From Solwaraspora sp. WMMD791 (GTDB lineage Bacteria > Actinomycetota > Actinomycetes > Mycobacteriales > Micromonosporaceae), in NCBI RefSeq assembly GCF_029581195.1, contig NZ_CP120737.1, positions 1,178,001 to 1,242,000 on the forward strand: a stretch of DNA of 64,000 nucleotides, written 5' to 3'. The position numbers and the translations under genes are program-made. Numbering within the stretch: position 1 is the stretch's first letter; the number at the start of each line of letters is the position of its first letter. Below, piece by piece: positions 34,534 through 41,607 of this stretch. The notes beneath the pieces are model-generated. The model made no database searches and was not told the DNA's origin. It saw only the letters and a list, made by a program, of their open reading frames with translations.

Positions 34534-34965
34534 TCACGGATCGAGCAGGTTGCGCAGGTCCGCCGGTACGGTCGCGGCCACGTCCTGCCACTGCCCCGCA
34601 CTGACGTGCCGACGGAGCACGTCGGCGACGGTACGGATGACCTGCTCGGCACCGCCGTCGACATCGAACCGGAAGTCGCGCCGAACCCGACCGACGAACT
34701 CGGACCGGTCCAGCTTGGCCGGTGCCGAGGTCGGATCCCAACCGTCGTAGTAGAGCCCCCGCACCAACATCGGCAACTGTGCGCCGAGATGGACCACCTC
34801 GGCCAGCGGAAGTCGGTCCCGCAGGGCGTGCAGCACCGCGGCGAGAGCGGAGTAGGACTGGTGACGGCGCTCGGCCGGCCACCCGAATTCGTGCTCGATC
34901 TCGGTGAGCATCCGGTTCGTCTTGTCCACCGTCGAGTCGATCGCGGTGAGCTGGGCGGTCGCCAT
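34534..34965 (-). CDS. DUF2267 domain protein
   Basis: Soluble helical protein of 143 aa matching DUF2267: RHQSYSALAAVLHALRDRLP and LPMLVRGLYYDGW are the characteristic segments, followed by FVGRVRRDFRFDVDGGAEQV and the end VPADLRNLLDP. The family is found in stress-linked loci and often next to host-like or redox genes; its biochemical role is not established. It converges on the GH3 gene and precedes no other gene on its strand. It has no signal peptide. Confidence 0.85.
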   Translation of the reverse strand: MATAQLTAIDSTVDKTNRMLTEIEHEFGWPAERRHQSYSALAAVLHALRDRLPLAEVVHLGAQLPMLVRGLYYDGWDPTSAPAKLDRSEFVGRVRRDFRFDVDGGAEQVIRTVADVLRRHVSAGQWQDVAATVPADLRNLLDP

Positions 34966-35084
34966 GGCTGATCCCCCTCGTGCAGTCGGGTCACGGTCCG
35001 GGGGGCCGCTCCATCGTGGCCGACGAGGGGGTGAGCGGCGGTCACCCCGCTGGAATGACCGCCGCCGGAAGCCAACGGGCCGCG

Positions 35085-35495
35085 TCAGGCCGCCCGTCGC
35101 TCCCGCGACTGCTTACAGGTGACGCAGGTCGTCGCGGACGGGTAGATCTGCAGACGCTCGACGGGGATCGGCTCGGCACAACCCTCGCAGTGTCCGTAGT
35201 CGCCGGCGGCGAGTCGGGCGAGCGCGTGCTCGAACTGGGTACGGCGGTCCAGGATGGTGCGGATCAGCGACTGTGCCGCGTCGCGTTCGGCGGTCTTGGT
35301 ACCACTGTCGGCCTGGTCGTCGCCGGCGGTGTCGCTGCCCTCGATCAGCCGCAGCACCTGACTCTGCGCCATCGCCTGCTCGTACTCGGCGGTGAGCTCG
35401 TCGTACCGGCTGGTCAGGGCGGCCCTGATCTGGTCGCGGTCGACGGTCGCCGGGTCGTCGAGGCCCGATCGCCGCTTCACGTCGTGCATCAGCAT
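35085..35495 (-). CDS. TraR/DksA-family zinc-finger protein
   Basis: Protein of 136 aa with a helical coiled-coil-like N-terminal part (about aa 20-95) and a C-terminal C4 zinc finger: CEGCAEPIPVERLQ and CVTCKQ. This is the DksA/TraR layout; such proteins insert into the RNA polymerase secondary channel to adjust transcription, often with ppGpp. Whether this short actinobacterial type does so is inference. A perfect SigB/F-type promoter lies 83 nt upstream. It may therefore be a stress-induced polymerase modulator. Confidence 0.87.
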   Translation of the reverse strand: MLMHDVKRRSGLDDPATVDRDQIRAALTSRYDELTAEYEQAMAQSQVLRLIEGSDTAGDDQADSGTKTAERDAAQSLIRTILDRRTQFEHALARLAAGDYGHCEGCAEPIPVERLQIYPSATTCVTCKQSRERRAA

Positions 35496-35578
35496 GCGCC
35501 ATCCCCCTTCGGAATCGACCGCGGCGATCCGTGGCGGCCCACCGGGCCGCGTCGCCGATCGCCGCGAAGATCCCGCTC

Positions 35579-35604
35579 ATACCCGTGGTCGACGGCGGGC
35601 AAAC
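35579..35604 (-). promoter_or_regulatory. SigB/SigF-type promoter of the DksA-type gene
   Basis: On the minus strand GTTT (35601-35604) and GGGTAT (35579-35584) are separated by 16 nt, a full match to the general-stress consensus. The start codon of the DksA-type gene is 83 nt downstream. Confidence 0.72.
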
Positions 35605-35621
35605 CTGGTCGCGAGAGCAGG

Positions 35622-36284
35622 TCAGCCGGCCGGGTCGACGGTGATCCGCACGTCGTCGGAGAGCCGGTAGCCCACCCCGTAGACGGTGGTGATGATCGGG
35701 GTCTCGCCGACCTTGACCCGCAGCCGCCGGATGTGCACGTCGACCGTGCGCACCCCGGTGTGTTCGTACCCCCAGACGGCGGCCAGCAACTGCAGCCTGG
35801 TGAACACTCGGCGCGGGTTCTCCACCAGGTGCAGCAGCAGGTCGAACTCGAGGCGGGTCAGTGGCAGCGGTTCCCCGTCGAGCAGGACGGTCCGCGAGGC
35901 GACCATCACATGCAGCGCGGCGGCGGTGGCCGTGGCGGACCGGCCGGCCCGGTCGATCGGCCGGCCGCTGACGACCGGAGTGGGCTCCGACTCGGTGGAC
36001 CCGACCGCCGACCCCGGTCCCGCCGGCACCACCCGGTGCAGGCCAGCGGTCGGCACCTCAACCGTCGCTTCGCCGCGTTCCACCAGCTCACGTGCGGCAT
36101 CGAGCAGCCGGCGCGTGGACGGGGACAGCGCCTCCTCACCCGCCAGCAGGGGAATGGAGACGGTGACCGTGACGGTGGCCGTCGCCGGACCGGCGCCCCG
36201 GCGCGGGGCGGCCGGTGGCCGGGCGGCTCCGGAGGGTGGTGGACCGGACCAGCCGGCACGGGGCGAGGCGGGGCTGACCGACAT
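35622..36284 (-). CDS. Orphan winged-helix regulator (OmpR-type DNA-binding domain without receiver)
   Basis: Protein of 220 aa whose C-terminal 90 residues are an OmpR/PhoB winged helix: PLPLTRLEFDLLLHLVENP, then VFTRLQLLAAVWGYE, VRTVDVHIRRLRVKV and TVYGVGYRL. The N-terminal 115 residues are Ala/Pro/Thr-rich with a helical SPSTRRLLDAARELVERGE segment and are not a response-regulator receiver; no phospho-acceptor Asp is visible. There is no kinase nearby. It may act constitutively or through another signal. A GGGTAT element on its strand lies at 36448-36453, but without a good -35. Confidence 0.85.
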   Translation of the reverse strand: MSVSPASPRAGWSGPPPSGAARPPAAPRRGAGPATATVTVTVSIPLLAGEEALSPSTRRLLDAARELVERGEATVEVPTAGLHRVVPAGPGSAVGSTESEPTPVVSGRPIDRAGRSATATAAALHVMVASRTVLLDGEPLPLTRLEFDLLLHLVENPRRVFTRLQLLAAVWGYEHTGVRTVDVHIRRLRVKVGETPIITTVYGVGYRLSDDVRITVDPAG

Positions 36285-36555
36285 GGTCCTCCTAGGTACC
36301 GGCCGGGAGTGGGAGTCCCGCCACCGTCTGGGATCCGTACGAAACAGTCACCAGTCGTCTCACGACGACCGACACTGGACACAGCAGACAGTGATGTGTC
36401 GTGAGCCTCGTACGTCCCGATGCTGCCGCCCGGGGACGTGTCGGTCAATACCCGACGGCGTTGTGGAAATGTGATGATTGACAAACGTAACGTAATCGAT
36501 TGCTCGCTCTGAATACCCATCCTCGGTGCTAGTGGTGACCGGGCAGGATGATCAC

Positions 36556-37479
36556 ATGCGTGCCATCCTCGCCGGATTCACCGCGATCTGGTCGGTCACC
36601 GCGATCGGCTATCTGATCAGCCGGTACGGACTGCTGGGATCCGACGCGACCACGGTGCTCGCCCGGCTGGCCTTCTACATCGCCACGCCGGCGCTGCTGT
36701 TCACCACGTTGTCGACCACCCGCCCGACGGAGGTCTTCACCGGGGCCTTCGCCGCTTATCTGCTCAGCACCGCGGTGGTCGCCCTCGGCTACCTGGCAGT
36801 GGCCGGCCTGTGGTGGCGGCACCCGGCCGGTGACGTCGCGGTCGGCACGCTGGGAGCCTCGTACGTCAACGCCGCCAACCTCGGCATCCCGGTCGCCGCC
36901 TACGTCCTCGGCGACGTGTCGGCGGTGGCACCGATCCTGCTGTTCCAGGTCCTCGTCGCCGCTCCCGCCGCCATCGCCGTTCTGGACGTCAGCGCCGGCG
37001 ACCGGCGTCCCTCACCCGGCCGACTGCTGTCGCTGCCCACCCGCAATCCGATCATGATCGCCTCCGCCGCAGGTCTCACCGTGGCGGTCGCCGGCGTACG
37101 CCCCCCGATGGAGCTGCTGCGTCCGTTCGAACTGCTCGGCGCGGCGGCGGTACCGCTGGCCCTGCTGGCGCTGGGCATGTCGCTGCCGGGCGCTCGACCA
37201 TTGGCGGCGGGACCGCAGGCCGGTCAGCGCGCCACGGCGGTGGCACTCAAGGTCGTCGGGCAGCCGGTCGCCGCCTACCTGATCGGTCGGCATGCCCTCG
37301 ACCTGACCGGGTCAGCTCTGGTCACCGCAGTGGTGACGGCCGCGTTGCCGACCGCTCAGAACGTCTTCATCTTCGCCAGCCAGTACCAGCGCGCCCCGCG
37401 GCTGGCCCGGGACACCATCGTGCTCTCCACCGTCGCCACCGCCGTCACCCTGCCGTTGATCGCCGCCTGGCTCGGCTGA
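36556..37479 (+). CDS. AEC-family transporter (auxin efflux carrier type)
   Basis: Integral membrane transporter of 307 aa with about ten membrane segments and a short central loop. AEC features are FYIATPALLFTTLSTT in the first half, YVNAANLGIPVAAYVLGD (the N-terminal Asn-rich crossover) and ALPTAQNVFIFASQY in the second half. Family members move small carboxylates or related solutes. The start is ATG 36556 with AGGA 7 nt upstream; an earlier frame start at 36526 has no support. The gene ends before a palindrome and a hairpin. Confidence 0.9.
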   Translation: MRAILAGFTAIWSVTAIGYLISRYGLLGSDATTVLARLAFYIATPALLFTTLSTTRPTEVFTGAFAAYLLSTAVVALGYLAVAGLWWRHPAGDVAVGTLGASYVNAANLGIPVAAYVLGDVSAVAPILLFQVLVAAPAAIAVLDVSAGDRRPSPGRLLSLPTRNPIMIASAAGLTVAVAGVRPPMELLRPFELLGAAAVPLALLALGMSLPGARPLAAGPQAGQRATAVALKVVGQPVAAYLIGRHALDLTGSALVTAVVTAALPTAQNVFIFASQYQRAPRLARDTIVLSTVATAVTLPLIAAWLG

Positions 37480-37580
37480 TCCACGCGCCGTCGCGCCGTT
37501 GCCGACCAATGCATTCGGCCACTCGATCGACCTGGTATCGAACGAGTACGAGTCGGGCCCAGCGGCCGGCCCGGCGTTTC

Positions 37581-37602
37581 CGACAGGCCGGCCGGCCTGT
37601 CG
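37581..37602. repeat. Perfect 22-bp palindrome without loop
   Basis: CGACAGGCCGG followed at once by its reverse complement. It lies 102 nt after the AEC stop in a 276-nt convergent gap that otherwise holds only the hairpin at 37691. Absence of a loop makes it unlike a terminator; it could be a protein-binding site. Confidence 0.7.
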
Positions 37603-37690
37603 ATCCTGCGGTGCAGACGTCGACGCTTCCCCGGCAGGAGAACCGCGCCCACAGCGGCGGTCCCCCCGCCAGGGCGATCCGAGCCGACAG

Positions 37691-37722
37691 CCGACGCACC
37701 GCCCCGGCGGGCGGTGCGTCGG
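37691..37722. terminator. Perfect 14-bp hairpin with 4-nt loop
   Basis: CCGACGCACCGCCC (37691-37704) pairs with 37709-37722 across the loop CGGC, between convergent AEC and LVIVD genes. It is a strong bidirectional terminator candidate without a U-tract. Confidence 0.82.
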
Positions 37723-37755
37723 ACCTGTGTGCGGGCTACCGGCTCGCCGCAGATG

Positions 37756-39261
37756 TCACCAGCTCAGGTACCAGGACTGCGTCTGCACGTTCAGCTCGGG
37801 CAGCCGGACCAGCTTCGCGCTGGCGGTCCGCCAGTCCCGGATCTCCAGCACGTCCAGACCCTTCTGGATGTCGCTGGAGTAGATGTAGCCGTTGTAGTAG
37901 TAGGTGGACCACGGCCCGCCGGTGACCATCCGGGTGTCGGAGACCGGACCACGCTCCCAGTAGGCGATCTCGACCGGGCGGGCCGAGTCGGTGAAGTCCC
38001 AGACCGAGATGCCGCCCTGGTACCAGGCCTGGACCATGATGTCGCGGCCGAGCACCGGAATCAGCGAGCCGTTGTGCGCCACGCAGTTCTCGGTGGGCCC
38101 ATTCGTCCGGGGGATCTTGAAGTAACTGCGGAAGACCAACGTACGCGACGCACCCTTGCCGGTGATGTCGTACACCGCGTTCGCGCCCCGTTCGAGGCCA
38201 ATGGTCGGGTTGCAGGTCGCGGCGCCACCGCCGCCGAGCTCATCGGTGAAGACCACCTTGGTGCCCGAGTTGTTGAACGTCGCCGAATGCCAGAAGGCGA
38301 AGTTCGTCGTGTCCCTCACCTGGTGGATCACCCGGGGTGCCTCACGGTTGGCGATGTCCAGCAGGACGCCGTCGCCCATGCAGGCCCCAGCCGCGAGGTC
38401 CTTCTGCGGATAGGCCGTGATGTCGTGGCACCCGCTGGTCGTGGAGCTGCCGTTGCCGCCGGGGTTGCCCCCGTCGGGGAACAGCACCGGCGTGGCGACC
38501 AGCGCGGCGTCGGTCGGCTTCTTCACCGGCACCTTGACGATCGAGATCAGGTCGTGCGGCGGCTGGCAGTCGGGGAAGCTCGCCGACGGGCTGTACGAGG
38601 AGACGTAGAGGTAGACCGTGTGACGATCCTTGCCCGGCACGAGGGTGTGGGTGTGCGAACCGCAGTTGGTCTCGACCGACTTGACGTACCGGGGGTTGTG
38701 CTTGTCCCGGATGTCGAAGATCTTGATGCCCTCCCAGGACTCCTTGGTCCCCGCGGACTGGGAGGTGCTGGCGCAGGAGTCGTCGCTGCGCGACGAGTCG
38801 GTCGACAGGAACAGCAGGTCACCGTGGACAGAGATGTCGTTCTGAGCACCCACGCAGAGCACCTGCGACACGAGTCGAGGCTTGCGGGGGTTGCCGATGT
38901 CGTAGATGACGAAGCCGTTGTAGTTGCCGACGAAGGCGTAACGACCCTGGAACGCCAGGTCGGAGTTGAGGGCCGACTCGGTGTCGAACGGCGCGGGCTT
39001 CGGCAGGTTGGCGATCTGACGCAGGTTCGGGCTGCTGTCGATCTCGTCCACTCCGAGACCCGGATCGTCCGTTGTGGCCGTCGCCGTCTGGGCCAGGCAG
39101 AGCTCGACCGCCAGCGCGTCGGTGGTGTCGGCGCAGTCGCTGTCGAACGGTGTCGTGGCCCGACCCGGGGATGCCATCGCGGTACTGCCGAGCAGGACGG
39201 CGATCGCCGTCACCGCAACGACCCGCAGTTGCCGCGGCCCTCGTGGGGAGCGTGTGATCAT
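37756..39261 (-). CDS. Secreted LVIVD-repeat protein (beta-propeller-like)
   Basis: Exported protein of 501 aa. The signal peptide spans about aa 1-33 (LRVVAVTAIAVLLGSTAMAS). The mature part repeats an LVIVD-like unit, for example GFVIYDIGNPRKPRLV, IKIFDIRDKHNPRYV and ISVWDFTDSARPVEIAYW, consistent with a multi-bladed propeller. Several Cys pairs and His-rich motifs (CGSHTHTLVPG, SGCHDI, NFAFWHSAT) could bind metal. The start is ATG 39261; the longer frame is a shadow of the divergent gene. It shares a CRP-like palindrome with the divergent DUF305 gene. Its function is unknown; the neighbouring family is often linked to metal handling. Confidence 0.85.
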   Translation of the reverse strand: MITRSPRGPRQLRVVAVTAIAVLLGSTAMASPGRATTPFDSDCADTTDALAVELCLAQTATATTDDPGLGVDEIDSSPNLRQIANLPKPAPFDTESALNSDLAFQGRYAFVGNYNGFVIYDIGNPRKPRLVSQVLCVGAQNDISVHGDLLFLSTDSSRSDDSCASTSQSAGTKESWEGIKIFDIRDKHNPRYVKSVETNCGSHTHTLVPGKDRHTVYLYVSSYSPSASFPDCQPPHDLISIVKVPVKKPTDAALVATPVLFPDGGNPGGNGSSTTSGCHDITAYPQKDLAAGACMGDGVLLDIANREAPRVIHQVRDTTNFAFWHSATFNNSGTKVVFTDELGGGGAATCNPTIGLERGANAVYDITGKGASRTLVFRSYFKIPRTNGPTENCVAHNGSLIPVLGRDIMVQAWYQGGISVWDFTDSARPVEIAYWERGPVSDTRMVTGGPWSTYYYNGYIYSSDIQKGLDVLEIRDWRTASAKLVRLPELNVQTQSWYLSW

Positions 39262-39318
39262 GTGCGGCACCCTTCGAAAGGGATTGATGATGAGGCGACC
39301 ATACCGCCGAGTTCCCGG

Positions 39319-39346
39319 CATCGATGTGATGCCCATCACATCGATG
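39319..39346. promoter_or_regulatory. 28-bp palindrome containing a perfect CRP/FNR-type site
   Basis: CATCGATGTGATG (39319-39331) and its exact reverse complement (39334-39346) are separated by CC. The centre reads TGTGA-N6-TCACA (39325-39340), the textbook CRP consensus. It lies about 58-59 nt from each of the divergent LVIVD and DUF305 start codons, so one bound regulator could control both. Confidence 0.78.
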
Positions 39347-39405
39347 GGGAGGACCGTCCGGATAGCATCGCCGCATTCCCGCCGGTGCGCCGGCAAGGAG
39401 GACTG

Positions 39406-40086
39406 ATGCCGCGACCGACACCCCGCCGACGCTCCGCGCTGCTGGCCGTCGCACTCGTCGCCGGCGCTGTCGCGCTGGTCGCCGTCGTGCGGGTCGTCGG
39501 CTCCCCCGTCGACGGCACGAGCTCCACGGCGGCCACCTCGCCGACGATGACCGACGCCGCGCCGCCGGTTATCATCCCGGGACGCCCCGGTGAGGAGTCC
39601 GAAGTCCGGCCGGGGACCGCCATCGTGGTCGACCCGCCGCAGTACAACACGGTGGACACCTGGTACGTGCAGATGATGATCCCGCACCACACCCAGGCCG
39701 TACAGATGGCCGCGCTCGCTCACAGCCGGACCGAGGACCCTGGGGTACGCGCCTTCGCCGACCGGATCCGGTCCGGTCAGGCCGCGGAGATCGACGTCCT
39801 GAAGAGCTGGTTGCGGGCCCGCGGGCTACCGGATGGCAGCCACGACCACGCCACGATGCCGGGCATGCAGACCGAGGCGGCGATCCGCGACCTCGCGGCG
39901 GCCCGTGGCACCGCCTTCGATCAGTTGTTCGTCACGATGATGACCGACCACCATCAGGGCGCGGTCGAGATGTCCCACCGGGTCCTCACCGGCGGCACCG
40001 ATCTCGCCGTCGAGGAGTTGGCCACCGCCATCGCCGCCGAACAGGCAGCGGAGATCACCCGGATGCGCGACCTGGTCGACGGCTGA
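39406..40086 (+). CDS. DUF305 domain protein, membrane-anchored or secreted
   Basis: Protein of 226 aa with a signal or anchor segment at about aa 10-31 and a DUF305 four-helix, ferritin-like domain. Characteristic motifs are MMIPHHTQAVQMA and the second copy MMTDHHQGAVEMSHR, which place His and Met as potential metal ligands on the outside of the cell; GSHDHATMPGM adds more. DUF305 proteins are often associated with copper. The start is ATG 39406 with AAGGAGG. It is divergent from the LVIVD-repeat gene; the two probably work together. Its 3' end overlaps the convergent DUF2231 gene by 32 bp. Confidence 0.9.
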   Translation: MPRPTPRRRSALLAVALVAGAVALVAVVRVVGSPVDGTSSTAATSPTMTDAAPPVIIPGRPGEESEVRPGTAIVVDPPQYNTVDTWYVQMMIPHHTQAVQMAALAHSRTEDPGVRAFADRIRSGQAAEIDVLKSWLRARGLPDGSHDHATMPGMQTEAAIRDLAAARGTAFDQLFVTMMTDHHQGAVEMSHRVLTGGTDLAVEELATAIAAEQAAEITRMRDLVDG

Positions 40087-40579
40087 GCGCCGCCGGGCTC
40101 GTCTGCGGCCGGACGATCAGGTCCTCGGCACCCGATGGCGGCTCACCCACGGCGGCGGCGTCGGCAGCGTAACGTAACAGGTCCGTGCCGTAACGCAGGC
40201 CGACGGCACCGACCGCCACTCCGACCAGTTCGACGACCACCAGCGCGGCTCCCGCCACCTGGGCCGCACCGGAGGCACGGACCAGGCAGGCGATCAGGAA
40301 GACCGACCCCATCGCACCGGTGATCAGGTTGAACCGCACCAGGGCGCCGCGGGTCCGGCCGGGTGGTTCCTCCCAGAGGTCGACCAGGCCGACGGTGAGG
40401 GTCAGCCCCATGGCGGCCAGACCGGCGACCATCGTCGCGTAACCGACCTCGCCGAACAGGCCGGGAGCCCCGGTGAGCACCGAGACGTCGAACAGGGTGG
40501 CGCAGACGAACAGTCCGAGCGGCAACGTGACCAGCATCGGCTGGACAGGGCCGGTGGACGCCCGCATTCTGCCCCGCAT
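40055..40579 (-). CDS. DUF2231 membrane protein
   Basis: Membrane protein of 174 aa with four predicted membrane segments (about aa 16-38, 45-65, 85-105 and 108-130). The N-terminal VQPMLVTLPLGLFVCATLFD matches the DUF2231 signature. The C-terminal 45 residues are cytoplasmic and Pro/Arg-rich. The start is ATG 40579 with AGGGGAGG upstream. The last 32 bp overlap the 3' end of the DUF305 gene on the other strand, so antisense interference is possible. Function is unknown; neighbours suggest an envelope or metal context. Confidence 0.82.
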   Translation of the reverse strand: MRGRMRASTGPVQPMLVTLPLGLFVCATLFDVSVLTGAPGLFGEVGYATMVAGLAAMGLTLTVGLVDLWEEPPGRTRGALVRFNLITGAMGSVFLIACLVRASGAAQVAGAALVVVELVGVAVGAVGLRYGTDLLRYAADAAAVGEPPSGAEDLIVRPQTSPAALSRRPGRASG

Positions 40580-40676
40580 CGTTGCCGCCTCCCCTGGTCG
40601 CGCCGGACGCGTCACGCCGGATGCGGTGAACGCTCCTACCCGAGTATCACCGTGGACGAACGGCGCCGCCACCGGG

Positions 40677-40750
40677 CGCTCAGCCCTCGGCGCGCAGCAC
40701 CGAGGCGACCAGTCGCTCAGCCCTCGGCGCGCAGCACCGAGGCGACCAGT
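40677..40750. repeat. Exact 37-bp tandem duplication of a gene's 3' end
   Basis: Copies at 40677-40713 and 40714-40750 are identical. The unit contains the stop codon (TCA on the plus strand) and the last 11 codons of the GAF-ANTAR gene, so the duplicated stop and tail lie directly after the functional ones. Confidence 0.88.
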
Positions 40751-41556
40751 CGCTCGGCGACCTGCGGCAACGGCATCGCGGTCGCCTGCGCAGCGTCGCG
40801 CAGCACCGCCAACGCCTCCCCGGCCCGGCACCGCCGCTGGGTCATCACGATGCCGATCGCCGGACCGATCAGGTCGGTATCGTCCCACCCCGTACCGGTC
40901 GGATCAGCGTCGGTGCGGCCGCGGTGCCGTACCGCCGCCAGCAGCAGCCCCGCGTGTTCGGCGAGCAGCAACGCGGTCAACTGCTCATCGTCGGATATCG
41001 CGCCGGGCCGGTCGGCGTACAGGTTGATCGACCCGATCACCTCGTCGTCGACGTCCACCGGGGCGCAGAGCACGCCCTGGACGCCACGGTCGAGCGCCGC
41101 CGACCGCCACCTCGGCCACCGGGTGGTCCCGGTCAGCGTGGCGGCGAGCACGATCTCCCGGCCACGGATCGCGCTCATCGCCGGTCCGTCAGCGCTGTAC
41201 TGCAACTCGTCGAGGTCCTTGATCAACGGGTCGGAGGCCGCCACCGAGGCGGGCTGGCCGGCACGCAGGAAGCAGACACTGGCGTACGTCACGCCGGGCA
41301 GCGCGAACCTGGTGGTCCGGGCAAGATGTGCCAACGCCTGGTCGAAGTCGTCGCAGCGGATCATCCCGGCGGTGAGTTCGCGCAGCACGGCCGCGGTCTC
41401 CAGCACCGCCAGCCGGCCGTGGCCGAACTGCTCCGGTCGGCTCACCGCGCCCGTACCGGCCAGACCGGACCTGCCGCGCCGGTCCGCTCGCTCATCGTCA
41501 CTCCCGTCGTCGTCGGCGGCGGTAGCCGTCGATTGCGGTACCACCGCCGGGCACAC
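40717..41556 (-). CDS. GAF and ANTAR domain RNA-binding antiterminator
   Basis: Two-domain sensor-regulator of 279 aa. The GAF domain (about aa 60-205) contains GVQGVLCAPVDVDDEVIGSI. The C-terminal ANTAR domain (about 215-275) has IGPAIGIVMTQRRCRAGEAL, the form that binds dual stem-loops in nascent RNA to prevent termination. The first 45 residues are low complexity. The trigger and RNA targets are unknown. The end of the gene is tandemly duplicated, which would let a frame shift in the tail be buffered by a second stop. Confidence 0.9.
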   Translation of the reverse strand: MCPAVVPQSTATAADDDGSDDERADRRGRSGLAGTGAVSRPEQFGHGRLAVLETAAVLRELTAGMIRCDDFDQALAHLARTTRFALPGVTYASVCFLRAGQPASVAASDPLIKDLDELQYSADGPAMSAIRGREIVLAATLTGTTRWPRWRSAALDRGVQGVLCAPVDVDDEVIGSINLYADRPGAISDDEQLTALLLAEHAGLLLAAVRHRGRTDADPTGTGWDDTDLIGPAIGIVMTQRRCRAGEALAVLRDAAQATAMPLPQVAERLVASVLRAEG

Positions 41557-41607
41557 CTCGAGCGAGGGTACCGGCGACGTGCGACCGGCACCGGCACTTC
41601 GGCCGAC

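Noticed and set aside
37714-40086. A 790-aa reading of the DUF305 frame
   Set aside because: The first 564 codons are antisense to the LVIVD-repeat gene. The signal peptide begins at ATG 39406 after AAGGAGG.
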